A stretch of DNA of 64,000 nucleotides from Phormidium sp. FACHB-1136 (GTDB lineage Bacteria; Cyanobacteriota; Cyanobacteriia; Phormidesmidales; Phormidesmidaceae): contig NZ_JACJRS010000001.1 in assembly GCF_014697375.1 (NCBI RefSeq), positions 124,001-188,000 of the forward strand, written 5' to 3'. Below are positions 26,742 through 35,862 of the stretch, one piece after another (the first letter of the stretch is position 1; each line of letters begins with the position of its first letter). The position numbers were made by a program, and so were the translations under genes. The notes beneath the pieces are model-generated. The model was not told where the DNA came from. It did no database searches and saw nothing but the letters and a program-made list of their open reading frames with translations.

Positions 26742-27824
26742 ATGGACGCCGCTCTTCCGTTAACCAGTCGCCATGAGCAGGTGCTTCAGGCCACGGTGCG
26801 CCACTACATCGCCACGGCGGAGCCCGTGGGATCCCGCGCCATTGTGCAGGAATATAACCTTAAGGTGAGTGCAGCCACGGTGCGCAACACCATGGGTCGG
26901 CTCGAAAAATACGGCCTGCTCTACCAACCCCACACCTCGGCGGGGCGGGTGCCCTCCGACTTTGGCTATCGGCTCTATGTGGATCGCCTCATGCAGCCTT
27001 CGGGCTCTCTGGGACAGCGGGTGGATGCCCTGCTGTCTGAGGAACTGGGGATAGGTTGGAGCCTAGAGGCACTGCTCAAGGAGGCCACCCAAATTCTGGC
27101 CCAGGTCAGCGGCTACCTGGCCTTGATTACCGTCCCCCAGGCCAGTACGGCCCTGATTCGCCACATCCAACTGGTGCAGGTGGATGTGGGCAAGGTGCTA
27201 CTGTTGGTCTTGCTCGATTCCCTCACCACCCAGTCCGTGGTGCTGCAACTGCCGGAGGCCATTACCTCGGCCCTGGGGGAAGATGCCAGTCGTCGCGAAC
27301 TGGATATTCTCTCTAACTTTCTCACCCAACACCTGCGGGGGCGTCCCCTGGCGGAGGTGGCGGGCCTAGATTGGAGCCACCTCGACCACGACTTTCAGCG
27401 CTACGGAGCTACCTTAGAACAAGCCTTACGCAATCTGGCTCGCCGTTCCCAGGGAACGGGTACTACCCAACTGGTCGTCAGTGGCTTGGCAGAAGTACTG
27501 CGCCAGCCCGAATTTGCCGATGCCCAGCGCATCCAAGCCATTGTGCGCCTGCTCGAAGAAGAACAAGCTCAACTGTGGCCCCTGTTCTTCGCCCAACCAC
27601 CTGCCACTGCCGCTCCCCTCGCCTCCAACGTGCGCGTTTGGATTGGATCGGAAAACCCCATCGAGCCGATGCAGGGTTGTGCCCTAGTGGTCTCGAACTA
27701 CGCCAAACAGGAAACCTCCCTCGGCACCGTGGGCGTGTTGGGGCCAACCCGCATGGTCTACGAAAATGCCGTGGCTGTCGTGCAGGCTACCGCTGACTAT
27801 CTCTCCAATGCTTTGGGGCAATAG
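26742..27824 (+). CDS. hrcA: Heat-inducible transcription repressor HrcA
   Basis: A 360-residue repressor. The N-terminal winged HTH has SRHEQVLQATVRHYIATAEP, VGSRAI and VSAATVRNTMGRLEKYGLL, then TSAGRVPSDFGYRLYVD, all family hallmarks. The long helical/GAF-like domain ends with GPTRMVYENAVAVV. HrcA binds CIRCE operators and represses groE-type chaperone genes. I see no CIRCE element or chaperone gene in this window, so it acts in trans. Confidence 0.95.
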   Translation: MDAALPLTSRHEQVLQATVRHYIATAEPVGSRAIVQEYNLKVSAATVRNTMGRLEKYGLLYQPHTSAGRVPSDFGYRLYVDRLMQPSGSLGQRVDALLSEELGIGWSLEALLKEATQILAQVSGYLALITVPQASTALIRHIQLVQVDVGKVLLLVLLDSLTTQSVVLQLPEAITSALGEDASRRELDILSNFLTQHLRGRPLAEVAGLDWSHLDHDFQRYGATLEQALRNLARRSQGTGTTQLVVSGLAEVLRQPEFADAQRIQAIVRLLEEEQAQLWPLFFAQPPATAAPLASNVRVWIGSENPIEPMQGCALVVSNYAKQETSLGTVGVLGPTRMVYENAVAVVQATADYLSNALGQ

Positions 27825-27875
27825 GCTCTGGCCATTCTCCGCGTTTTCGGGTCATAGTAAACGTGGGTGCTAAGG

Positions 27876-28439
27876 ATGGAAATTACTGTGATCATCACTG
27901 AGATTTTGGCAATTTTATCCATTGCGGCGGCCACGGGGCTACGGGTGGCCCTGCCGCTACTGGTGATTGGGCTGATGTCTGGGGAGCAACTGTGGGCCAA
28001 TGTGCCCTTGCTATCAAAACTGCCCCCGGCCCTCTGCATTGGGTTGCTGATGAGTTGGTCAACGGCGGAGCTGATGCTGTCGAAGGACACCTACAAGCAG
28101 CGTGTCTTCCAAATTGCTGAACTTATCCTCAGCCCTGGGGTCGCCGCCCTAGCCGCCATCGCCGTAGCACGCACCCTTAACCTGGCCCCCTGGATTAGCG
28201 TGATTGGGACGGTGGTGAGTGCCCTACTCGCCCTAGCGATTCAACTGTTGCAGGTGGGCTGGTTCTATCGCCCCAAGCGGCCTCCAGGATGGTTGTTTTT
28301 TGTGATTGACGGGCTATGTGTGATGCTGGCCTTCCTCACCTTCGATGCCCCCCGCCAGGGCGGCATCATTGCCCTGCTGCTGCTGTGGCTGGTGATTCGC
28401 ACCTCCTACGTCTGGAAAAACTGGTCAAAGGGACGGTAG
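27876..28439 (+). CDS. DUF4126-type membrane protein
   Basis: A 187-residue integral membrane protein from the ATG at 27876; a GTG at 27867 would add three residues. Five or so hydrophobic helices are visible, starting IITEILAILSIAAATGLRVALPLLV, with GLRVALPLLVIGL typical of DUF4126. The C-terminus is basic (VWKNWSKGR). Function is unknown. It follows hrcA by about 50 bases on the same strand and may share its transcript. Confidence 0.7.
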   Translation: MEITVIITEILAILSIAAATGLRVALPLLVIGLMSGEQLWANVPLLSKLPPALCIGLLMSWSTAELMLSKDTYKQRVFQIAELILSPGVAALAAIAVARTLNLAPWISVIGTVVSALLALAIQLLQVGWFYRPKRPPGWLFFVIDGLCVMLAFLTFDAPRQGGIIALLLLWLVIRTSYVWKNWSKGR

Positions 28440-28569
28440 ATAAGCGCCTTCACCACCAGCCGCCAGAACTAACCTTAGAGAGACGGACGTGGTCTACATC
28501 CCATGATCAGAGGAGTATCAGAGGGGTACAAATCAGAGGGTTGCCGTGATCAGGCCGACCTGACAGGAA

Positions 28570-29733
28570 CTACAAAATGCCGACAAAATGCAGGGGGCCA
28601 TGGCCGCTCACCAGTTCCAGCAGTAGGGCCAAAAAGCCCACCATCGCCAGACGCCCATTCCACACTTCGGCGAAGGGCGTCAGCCCCCAGGCAGAGCGTT
28701 CGGGGGGATAGATCTTCACCCGCTTTTCGGGCTGCACCACATCCGAGAACAGTTTGCGAGGGGAATCCAGCGCCTCCACCACCATCTCCGCCATGTCGTT
28801 GACGAACTGGGGATGGGTGTTGAGGGCAGGCACCCGATGGAAGCCGTGGATGCCTGCTTCTTCGGCAATTTCGCGGTACTCGATGTCGATCTCTTGCAGG
28901 GTTTCGATGTGCTCGGAGACAAAGCTAATCGGCACCACCACCAGGTCTTTGACGCCCTGCTGGGCCAGGTTTTCGATGGCGTCTTCGGTGTAGGGTTGCA
29001 GCCATTCCACCGGGCCAACGCGGCTTTGGTAGGCCAGGGTGTGGGGGTTGGGGCGATTGAGGGAGCGCATGATTAGCTCGGTGCAGTGCTCAATTTCCCG
29101 TTGGTAGGGGTCGCCCGCTTCTTCTACATAGCTGACCGGGACACCGTGGGCGCTAAAGAAAATGTGGGCTTGATCGGGGTTTTCCAGCTTGTCGAGTTCC
29201 TGAGCGATCAGGTCGGCCATGGCTCCGGTATAGCCCGGACGAGCATACCAGGAGGGAATCACCGTGTAATTAATCCGATTGAGGGAGGGGTCTTCCAGCC
29301 AAATTTTCTCTAGCAGCCGGAAGCTGGAGCCGCTGGTGCTGATGGAAAACTGCGGATACAGGGGCAGGACGACCAACCGCTCGATGCCGTCACGCTTGAT
29401 TTGGGCCACCGCTTCCTCGGTGAAGGGATACCAGTAGCGCATCCCGATGTAGATGTTGGCCTCTTCACCCTTGGCGGCTAGGGCGGATTTGAGGGCCTCG
29501 GCCTGCTGTTCGGTGATGCGGCGCAGGGGCGAGCCACCGCCAATCTGCTGGTAGTTTTCCTGGGATTTTTGGGCGCGGGAGCTGGAAATCAACCAGGCCA
29601 GGGGACGCTGCAACCAGGGGAAGGGCAGCCGAATGATTTCTGGATCGGCAAAGAGGTTGAATAAAAAGGGACGAACATCCTCTAGCTGTTCTGGCCCGCC
29701 CAAATTTAGCAGTAAGACCCCTACGCGACCCAT
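28570..29733 (-). CDS. hemH: Ferrochelatase with C-terminal CAB-like membrane domain
   Basis: A 387-residue enzyme. It starts [19 protein letters not shown] and contains [19 protein letters not shown], the ferrochelatase signature with its metal-binding histidine. After about residue 340 comes a hydrophobic tail with [20 protein letters not shown], a chlorophyll-a/b-binding-like (CAB) helix. This is the usual form in cyanobacteria and plastids and links heme synthesis with pigment binding and enzyme dimerisation. It inserts Fe2+ into protoporphyrin IX. It is convergent with the DUF4126 gene. Confidence 0.96.
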   Translation of the reverse strand: MGRVGVLLLNLGGPEQLEDVRPFLFNLFADPEIIRLPFPWLQRPLAWLISSSRAQKSQENYQQIGGGSPLRRITEQQAEALKSALAAKGEEANIYIGMRYWYPFTEEAVAQIKRDGIERLVVLPLYPQFSISTSGSSFRLLEKIWLEDPSLNRINYTVIPSWYARPGYTGAMADLIAQELDKLENPDQAHIFFSAHGVPVSYVEEAGDPYQREIEHCTELIMRSLNRPNPHTLAYQSRVGPVEWLQPYTEDAIENLAQQGVKDLVVVPISFVSEHIETLQEIDIEYREIAEEAGIHGFHRVPALNTHPQFVNDMAEMVVEALDSPRKLFSDVVQPEKRVKIYPPERSAWGLTPFAEVWNGRLAMVGFLALLLELVSGHGPLHFVGIL

Positions 29734-30056
29734 GGCACTGTGCTGTTTTCTAAACGGCGAATAATCTTTTATTATCGTAACAATTTGCCGCCGATAGCTG
29801 CGGCGGATTCCCCAGGCTGGCGGGGAGGGTTTTGGTGGAATCGTTAGCCTTGGCCCAGCCTTAATGCTAACTGTTCCTAATACTACCCATTTTACAGGGT
29901 CAGTTGATCATCCAATCACGAATCCGCTGAGTCTCAGGAAATGGCCGCGTCCCTGCTAGCCCACCCTGATGGGAAGCCCGCTACACCCCCAGCCTCTCTC
30001 CCAGGCTGTTATGGATTGAAGGGGCAACGCGATACTTACCTTAAAGCGCACCGGAT
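29734..30056. other. Non-coding gap between hemH and the recombinase gene
   Basis: A 323-base gap. The hemH side is AT-rich (TTTTATTATCG), fitting a divergent promoter area. A GCCGC/GCGGC hairpin lies near 29800. No att-like duplication, ORF or RNA gene was found. Confidence 0.3.
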
Positions 30057-31232
30057 ATGGGATCCACAGATAGTCTAGATACGGCCATTGCGAAGCTGAA
30101 CGAGCGCCTCAAGGCCGCTCGGCTGGGCCTAGTGGTGGAGCGACGGGGAGATCGCCTTGCCCTGCGAGGGACACTCCCCCCTCGTCCTGACAGTGGCCGT
30201 ACCAAATCCCACCAGCAGCGCATTCCCCTGGGGTTGCCCGCCACCAAAGCGGGGTTAAAGCAGATTGAGCAGGACGCTAAGGTGATCGCCGCTCGGTTAA
30301 TTGAGCGCACCTTTGCCTGGGCTGATTATCTGCCCACCGAAACCTCCGCCGATCCCGACCATCAACCCATCGCCGACTTAATGGATCAGTTTCAGGCCCA
30401 CTGGTTCCATCGTCCGGGGGAAGATATCGCGGCCCAGGCGGCATTGAAAAGTACCTGGACGAAAGCCTACGCTCCCTACCTAAATAAGCTACTGGCCCAG
30501 GTGAACGACCATCCTCGTCAGTCCCTCGGTCAGGCCATTGTGGCGACGCTGGAAGCCCTACCCCGACAGGCCCGCAGTCGCCAGGTGGGATGCACGGCAT
30601 TAAAAGCCTTTGCGGATTTTCACAAAATCCCCCTACCCGTTGACCTAGAGACCCTGTGGGGCACCTACGGCAGCAGCAAGGCCCAACGCCGCCATCTGCC
30701 CACCGATGAGGACATTCTCACTTGGCACGACCTGATCCCCAATCCGGCTTGGCGCACGGTCTACGGGCTGATGGCGGCCTACGGGTTGCGGAACCATGAG
30801 GTGTTTTTCTGTGATCGCAGTCTCCTCGCCACAGGCGACCCCGAAGCCCGCCTCACTGTCCTCGAAACCACCAAAACCGGACTCCATGACGTGTGGCCCT
30901 TCTACCCCGAATGGGTGGAACGCTTTGAACTGCGCCAGGGTGACTTGCCGCCGATCAACACCGATCTGGCGACGACCACCCTGCAACGGGTGGGGCAACA
31001 GGTGGCCCTCCAGTTCAAACGCTACGGGGTACCCTTCTCGCCCTACGATCTGCGCCATGCCTGGGCCGTCCGCACCATCCACTTTGGCCTGCCCGACACT
31101 GTGGCCGCCCGGATGATGGGTCATTCCGTCGCCATTCACACCCGCACCTACCACCGCTGGATTACCCTGCGCGACCAACGCCAAGCCGTCCAAACGGCCC
31201 TAGGTGGTCGCACCTGGTCGGCCCCTGAGTAA
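30057..31232 (+). CDS. Tyrosine recombinase (integrase/excisase-like)
   Basis: A 391-residue protein with a C-terminal tyrosine recombinase domain. Catalytic-type residues are R245 (YGLRNHEV), K273 (TTKTGLH), R333 (YDLRHAW), H356 (MMGHS) and Y365 (RTYHRW). The His of the usual HxxR box is tyrosine here (Y330). The N-terminal ~200 residues would be the core-binding half. The sequence style recalls cyanobacterial element-excision recombinases such as XisA, but I cannot assign a target site. It opens the accessory region that extends to about 35 kb. Confidence 0.8.
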   Translation: MGSTDSLDTAIAKLNERLKAARLGLVVERRGDRLALRGTLPPRPDSGRTKSHQQRIPLGLPATKAGLKQIEQDAKVIAARLIERTFAWADYLPTETSADPDHQPIADLMDQFQAHWFHRPGEDIAAQAALKSTWTKAYAPYLNKLLAQVNDHPRQSLGQAIVATLEALPRQARSRQVGCTALKAFADFHKIPLPVDLETLWGTYGSSKAQRRHLPTDEDILTWHDLIPNPAWRTVYGLMAAYGLRNHEVFFCDRSLLATGDPEARLTVLETTKTGLHDVWPFYPEWVERFELRQGDLPPINTDLATTTLQRVGQQVALQFKRYGVPFSPYDLRHAWAVRTIHFGLPDTVAARMMGHSVAIHTRTYHRWITLRDQRQAVQTALGGRTWSAPE

Positions 31233-31238
31233 TCGAGG

Positions 31239-32567
31239 CTAGATGGTTTTCCCAGATAGGCGGCGGTAGGCGGTGGTCAGGGCCGTGGCATCGCCCACGT
31301 TGCCGGGGAATAGCACCACGGGTAGGCCAGGGAATTGGGGATGATCCGCCGGGGTGCGCACCACGGAAACCCCCGGCAGAATTTGCCCCAATAGTCGCGC
31401 CGTGGTGAGGGCGAGGCCCGTGCTGAGGGTGTCGTTGGAGGTGATGCCGCCCTTGCTGATTAAAAAACCGATATCCAGGGGCAGTTTTTGGATGACATCC
31501 ATCAGCAGTCGGGACACCTCTAGGCCAAAGTCTAGGCGGGCCTGGACAGTGTCGAAGCTGAGTTCTTGGCGACTGGTGTAGACCACGGGCACTAGGCCAT
31601 CGCGGTGGGCAGCATTCACCTGCTTAATCAGATTGAACAGCAGGATCTCACGGCCATCCTCGTCGCCATCGCGCAGTTCGGCCACGTTAACCTCTAGGCC
31701 CATTACACCGGGGGCTTGTAGCAGGTGTTCCAGTTGCTCGGTGGTTTTTTTGACGTGGGAGCCAACGATGATCGCCCCTGGCTTACCGTCCCGCACGTAG
31801 GATCGCATGTGGTCGGCGTCGATGGGCTGGGGGGGCAGGGCGGCGAGGGCGGTGAGGATGCTGGCGGCACTGCGGAACAAAAACCGTTTTCCTTGGGCGG
31901 CGGCGGCAAGCACATCCTGGGCAAAGCAATCCAGGTCGGCCTGCCCTTCGCCATCCACCACGCCGCAGACGTTGCCTTTCAGAGCCATCAGCCGATCCAG
32001 ACAACCGCCGCGAATATCGCTGAGGGTGAAGCGCTCCACATCCTGGGCCACAATGCCGCCATCGGTCTTTTCGGCCACATAGTCGGGCAGGTAGCTGGTG
32101 CTGTAGCCAAAGACGGAATCCTTGGCAAACTCGGTTTCGTGGACGGGCACGGGGTCGCCATCCACCATTAAATAGTGGCGGCTGTCGCGGGTGATGCGGC
32201 CCCCTTCAAAAAAGGCGGGCACCAAAAAGTGAGCATCGAAGGGGCCAAGCTCTGCCGCCATCACATCGGTTTCGATGGGGTAGTGGCCGCGCAGGGTGGA
32301 ATCGGATCGGCTGACCACCAAAAATTCCTGCACTCCCTCTAGGGCGATGGCCTGCTTCAGGTTTTGGCACACCTCACGGGTGACGGCCTCGGCGGCGGCG
32401 GGGCTGAGGGCACGGGTGTTGGTCAGCACAAAGAAAATGGGGGACTCGTCCCGCAATCCCTGGCGTAGGGTGTCCACATCCCACCGCATCAGCAACAGGC
32501 AGCTATGCACCGTCTGGGATCCGGTGGGGTCGTCGTCTAGAACAATAATTTTGGGCTGAGCCATCAC
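31239..32567 (-). CDS. Four-carbon acid sugar kinase family protein (DUF1537)
   Basis: A 442-residue protein. It starts PKIIVLDDDPTGSQTVHS, with the DDDPTG signature of four-carbon acid sugar kinases, and has SRSDSTLRGHYP near 87-98. The C-terminal nucleotide-binding half carries LISKGGITSNDTL. Known members phosphorylate threonate, erythronate or related acids at ATP cost. No decarboxylase, isomerase or transporter partner is nearby, so the substrate is open. It is convergent with the recombinase, seven bases apart. Confidence 0.85.
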   Translation of the reverse strand: MMAQPKIIVLDDDPTGSQTVHSCLLLMRWDVDTLRQGLRDESPIFFVLTNTRALSPAAAEAVTREVCQNLKQAIALEGVQEFLVVSRSDSTLRGHYPIETDVMAAELGPFDAHFLVPAFFEGGRITRDSRHYLMVDGDPVPVHETEFAKDSVFGYSTSYLPDYVAEKTDGGIVAQDVERFTLSDIRGGCLDRLMALKGNVCGVVDGEGQADLDCFAQDVLAAAAQGKRFLFRSAASILTALAALPPQPIDADHMRSYVRDGKPGAIIVGSHVKKTTEQLEHLLQAPGVMGLEVNVAELRDGDEDGREILLFNLIKQVNAAHRDGLVPVVYTSRQELSFDTVQARLDFGLEVSRLLMDVIQKLPLDIGFLISKGGITSNDTLSTGLALTTARLLGQILPGVSVVRTPADHPQFPGLPVVLFPGNVGDATALTTAYRRLSGKTI

Positions 32568-32686
32568 CGCTGGCCTCGACAGATGGGCAAAAGTGCATCA
32601 AACACCACTATCTCGCATTGGGGTATCCACCGCCAAGCCCGACACACCTGGATCAATTTAGGAAATTATGGGGAAGTCGCTCACTG

Positions 32687-32785
32687 CTACACGTAGGTCT
32701 GCTCCGTGCGGTAAGAGTAGTGCTTCAGCCGAATGGCATCACGCACTTGGTAAAACAGTCGTTTGGGCGGGGAGTCGATGCATTC
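32687..32785 (-). pseudogene. N-terminal remnant of an integron-type tyrosine recombinase
   Basis: A minus-strand open stretch without a start codon reads PPKRLFYQVRDAIRLKHYS then YRTEQTYV before a stop. The pattern QVRDAIRLKHYSYRTEQTYV is the SAM-like N-terminal block of IntI-type integrases. The rest of the gene is absent and in-frame stops lie on both sides, so this is a fossil. It lies between the DUF1537 gene and the IS630 fragment. Confidence 0.6.
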
Positions 32786-32869
32786 ATGGGTAAGCCTGTA
32801 CTATTTCCAGGGAAATCTTAAGTTACAGTGCTCCCAGGGTTTCGGGTGTTTATACTGAAGCTTTCCACC

Positions 32870-33304
32870 TAATACCAATACAAGTCGCCTAGGGCACGGG
32901 AGAGGTCATCGAGGAATTGCTGGAAATGGGTCTGATTCAGATGGGGGTGGGTTTGGCTCCAATGCCATCCACTCACCGGGTCAACCACCCCATAGAGCCA
33001 GAAGGCTTCCCGAGGCCAATCCACTTTGGCGATGGGTTTGACACCCTTGGCGGTGATCCCTCGACCCGTCTCGGTTTTGCGCCCAATCCGGCTTTCGTCC
33101 TGTACCAGATACCGAATCGTGGGCAGGTTCAGCAGCGATGGCAGGGCCATCAGGGCGAGACTGAGGTTTTTTTAAACGTCGCTATCGCCTCTGGAGACGG
33201 CCTTACGCTCCGGGGACGGGGCACCTTGAGTTTGGCTTGAAGCTTATTTCGCACCAACTGCCGCACCGTCTCGTAGTGCAGGCTCAGACCACACTCCTGC
33301 TCCA
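32870..33304 (-). mobile_element. IS630-family remnant with internal and terminal deletions
   Basis: It begins with the 13-14 bp end TAATACCAATACAA of the complete IS at 50438-51597, then jumps to internal transposase sequence equivalent to about 50771 there. It runs with high identity to about 33304, where it stops abruptly inside a foreign gene. The first-half transposase tail and part of the DDE half remain (32869-33150 reads LPTIRYLVQDESRIG...WYG-type sequence). Most of the DDE C-terminus, the N-terminus and the other end are missing. It is not mobile on its own. Confidence 0.8.
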
Positions 33305-33447
33305 AGTTTGGCTTCAGTTACCCAAATGGACTGAATAGCTGAGTCAGTGTCGAACTCTAAGCTTTCTACGAGTTTGTCTGCGAGCAGTGCTCTCGACTCG
33401 CTGGGGAGGGACAATATTTCTTCGGTCAGTTGCTCAATTGAACGCAT
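33305..33447 (-). pseudogene. Truncated addiction-module antitoxin
   Basis: A 5' gene part starts MRSIEQLTEEILSLPSESRA and continues LLADKLVESL up to WVTEAK, the N-terminus of the small 'addiction module' antitoxins paired with RelE/ParE toxins. At WVTEAK the reading frame passes into the IS630 remnant, so the DNA ends of the two coincide and the C-terminal quarter is lost. No toxin gene is left next to it. Confidence 0.65.
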
Positions 33448-33470
33448 CAGTCCCTCCTAAGTTATTCATA

Positions 33471-33557
33471 TCAAACGAGGACTTCTTGCTGCTTTTCGGT
33501 GGGGAGTTGGCGTAGGTGATCGAGGAGGGCTTGTTCGAGGTGGGCGGTGCTGAGCAT
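33471..33557 (-). pseudogene. Broken DUF2281-type antitoxin fragment
   Basis: A 28-codon frame reads MLSTAHLEQALLDHLRQLPT then EKQQEVLV and stops. The LPxEKQQEVLxFxxFL pattern is the N-terminus of DUF2281 antitoxin-like proteins, normally over 60 residues. The remainder is absent. It fits the decay of toxin-antitoxin loci across this region. Confidence 0.45.
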
Positions 33558-33905
33558 GGTGGGGATCTCGGCAGAGATAGGTCTAGCTTAAAACAGTTTG
33601 CCTTGGGTGGGGGTGTTGTTGCCGCAGAGGTTGCCTGGAGTGGTGTATTTGCCAAATAAAATGACCATGCCTCTTTACCCTAGCGGTAACAGCGGGGAAT
33701 CAGGGATTTCTAGCAATAGGGGACTGATTGTCCAGCTATTAGGCAGAGCTAATCGCGTTGTTTCAGCCGCCGAAGTCTCGTCTGCTGTCCTACAGCACTA
33801 ACGTGCCCACTAGCTAGGGTGCGGCGTAGGGAAAATGTAAATCGTCTCGTCTAGACATTACCTTGCTTTCCTGGACTGCTGTAGTGCTGAAGGTTTTAAC
33901 TTATT

Positions 33906-34289
33906 CTACTGGCCTCGTCGAATGGGGAGTTTGCGGACACGCACAGAGTCGTCGTTAATGCTAACGGCTGAGCCTTCTGTCAGATCTATTTCGATTGTAG
34001 GCAAAACGTCTAGAAGTCTTTGGGCAACTACGTCAGGTTTGGCGGAAGATAGGCGTAGTGTAATCAGGCTGGGCTGTCCGTAATTGCCGAGGGCTACCAG
34101 CATGGAAAAATCTAAGTCTTGTGTTAAGACGACTTTGCCTTCTATTCTGGCGAGTTCTAGAATCTCTGCGTCAGCAGCTGTTGCGGGTAATAGGTCTGTG
34201 GTGCGGGTTATACTGTAGCCCTTTGACTTCAAGGCTGCGATGGTTAACGGCGAGATGTGAACATCGGCTAGCAGGTGTAGTTTAGTCAT
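33906..34289 (-). CDS. DUF5615 PIN-like toxin
   Basis: A 127-residue protein of the DUF5615 (Mut7-C/PIN-like) family. It starts KLHLLADVHISPLTIAALKS and has the VVLTQDLDFSMLV core with acidic metal-type residues. Its ATG overlaps the stop of the DUF433 gene by four bases, the standard antitoxin-toxin order. Members are presumed RNases neutralised by the DUF433 partner. This pair looks intact. Confidence 0.8.
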   Translation of the reverse strand: MTKLHLLADVHISPLTIAALKSKGYSITRTTDLLPATAADAEILELARIEGKVVLTQDLDFSMLVALGNYGQPSLITLRLSSAKPDVVAQRLLDVLPTIEIDLTEGSAVSINDDSVRVRKLPIRRGQ

Positions 34290-34519
34290 GCTGGGCTGGA
34301 GCTAACGATGCGATCTGAGACAGCCCAGGCGGCGTAATTTAGGGCCTGACGAATATCTTCTTCTTCCAGCTCTGGATAAGCGTCTAGAATTTCCTGAATG
34401 GATAGCTGACTGGCCAATAGTTTGAGGACAAACCCCACGGTGATTCGCATTCCTCGAATGGTGGGTTGCCCAAGACAGACTTGTGGATTAATGGTGATAC
34501 GGTCTAGCTCTCCACTCAT
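34286..34519 (-). CDS. DUF433 antitoxin
   Basis: A 77-residue DUF433 protein. It has NPQVCLGQPTIRGMRITVGF followed by LDAYPELEEEDIRQALNYAAW, both family signatures (a small HTH-like fold). It is the upstream gene of a two-gene operon with the DUF5615 toxin at 33906-34289 and should neutralise it and autoregulate. Confidence 0.85.
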   Translation of the reverse strand: MSGELDRITINPQVCLGQPTIRGMRITVGFVLKLLASQLSIQEILDAYPELEEEDIRQALNYAAWAVSDRIVSSSPA

Positions 34520-34635
34520 TTTAGAACTCCTGAATTAGGATTAAAGTTATCTTTTTTAGGTAGAAAATGACCCTTAAGCCTTCGATGCGCCATAGCATAG
34601 TCTAACGCATCCTGCTAACTCAGATGGGATCAAGT

Positions 34636-34833
34636 TTAGTGTTGTTCTTGGCGGATTTTTTCTACGTCGCGCCAGAGGTCTTGGCGGGTAACATTCTGAA
34701 GTCTAGATTCTCGTTCTTGGGTGTAGTTGCCGATTCCCCAGCCCATGTCTTGCAGGAAGCGGATGGTTGTTACTTCGCCTAGGTGGTCGAATAATACTTG
34801 GTAGCCTTTTTCTCGGATTTCAAGGGATGTCAT
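34636..34833 (-). CDS. Small protein of unknown function (65 aa)
   Basis: A 65-residue protein reading MTSLEIREKGYQVLFDHLGE then TTIRFLQDMGWGIGNYTQER. It is soluble, helical and charged. A purine-rich GGAGAG-type site precedes the ATG. I recognise it as a short cyanobacterial type often near toxin-antitoxin genes, but no partner is visible here. Confidence 0.55.
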   Translation of the reverse strand: MTSLEIREKGYQVLFDHLGEVTTIRFLQDMGWGIGNYTQERESRLQNVTRQDLWRDVEKIRQEQH

Positions 34834-35016
34834 GGTTGGGCTCTCCTTCGCTTTAAAGGATGGACGTTAGCCAATTCACAGGGTTTTCAAAGGGCCACCT
34901 ATCTTTTTCTAGAGTAGCTGAGGGAAAGCCATAAAGCGTGGCACAATTTAAACGCACAACAACCCACAAAATCCTATTGAATGATAGGATGCCTTTTTAT
35001 TTTAGCAATTAATAAA

Positions 35017-35055
35017 ATATCCTATGAACTCCTATACAAGAGACTCATAGGATAT
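35017..35055 (-). terminator. Terminator of the cell-wall hydrolase genes
   Basis: On the minus strand ATATCCTATGA and TCATAGGATAT form a perfect 11-bp stem followed by TTTTATT. It starts 23 bases after the amidase stop. A weaker ATCCTAT/ATAGGAT hairpin follows at 34971-34990. Confidence 0.7.
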
Positions 35056-35077
35056 GCACTTCACAACAAAATCAACA

Positions 35078-35836
35078 CTAGCTTTCTGTCACTTTAGCGT
35101 GTTCCTCAAATATGAAATGTTCATTTCGGTTTGCCTTACTACTATCTGGCCATTTTACCCAATAGTGCCTTTCTTCACGACGAATGTCTAAAACAGGATA
35201 GTCACCAATCTCTATACTTGCCAGTTCTTCCTTGGGTAGCTCTGACGATTGCAGGGTTGACGGTTTTAGGATGGTTGTCTGTGTAATCTTAAGGATGCCA
35301 GGTTGTGGCGTAGAGGTATCTTCAGGTTCTCCAATCAAACCAACCTTGATTGCCTCTGCCATTTTTTCGGCATCAAAGAGATTCATATCAGCTTGGGAGT
35401 CTACAAAACAGCACTCTATCAAAATAGCAGGCATTGAGGTATTTTTGAGAACGAAAAAATTTCCATTTTTGACTCCTTTATCTTTAAATCCTAATTTGAC
35501 TATCTCGGAAAGAACTGATTGAGCAATTGCTCTTCCAGTATTACTAGCTACGTAGACTTCTGCGCCTCTGGGGTTAGGTGTCGGAGAAAAAGCGTTAAAG
35601 TGAATAGAGACAAAGACATCAACCTGATTGTTGTTGGCTTTTTTAACTCTTTGACGAAGAGAATCACTAACGCTGGAAGCTTGACTGGGCGTACAGTTTA
35701 TTATGCTATGACCTGCTGAAGAAAGCTTTTGTGATAGTCGAGATCCCACTGCTTTGGTTAGGTCATCTTCCTTCTTTATGCCGACTGCGCCAGTATCAGG
35801 AGGACAATTATGCCCAATATCAATTCCAAATTTCAT
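35078..35836 (-). CDS. N-acetylmuramoyl-L-alanine amidase (Amidase_3) with C-terminal SH3-like domain
   Basis: A 252-residue zinc amidase. Ligand and catalytic residues are visible: H9 (DIGHN), E23 (KKEDD), H79 (SIHFNAF) and E141 (ILIECCF). A ~70-residue C-terminal domain begins near TTILKPSTLQSSELP; the same type of domain sits in the middle of the hydrolase encoded just upstream (QSSELDETEK). It cleaves the amide bond between MurNAc and the stem peptide. No signal peptide is seen, so export or release must be unconventional or by lysis. The gene and its neighbour are AT-rich compared with the chromosome around them. Confidence 0.85.
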   Translation of the reverse strand: MKFGIDIGHNCPPDTGAVGIKKEDDLTKAVGSRLSQKLSSAGHSIINCTPSQASSVSDSLRQRVKKANNNQVDVFVSIHFNAFSPTPNPRGAEVYVASNTGRAIAQSVLSEIVKLGFKDKGVKNGNFFVLKNTSMPAILIECCFVDSQADMNLFDAEKMAEAIKVGLIGEPEDTSTPQPGILKITQTTILKPSTLQSSELPKEELASIEIGDYPVLDIRREERHYWVKWPDSSKANRNEHFIFEEHAKVTES

Positions 35837-35862
35837 GGCCAGAATCCTTATGTATTACAGAA

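Noticed and set aside
26742-27824. CIRCE operator near hrcA
   Set aside because: No TTAGCACTC/GAGTGCTAA inverted repeat was found around the gene.
33598-33801. 67-codon plus-strand frame in the decayed antitoxin region
   Set aside because: No ribosome-binding site or recognised family; it lies in visibly decayed sequence.
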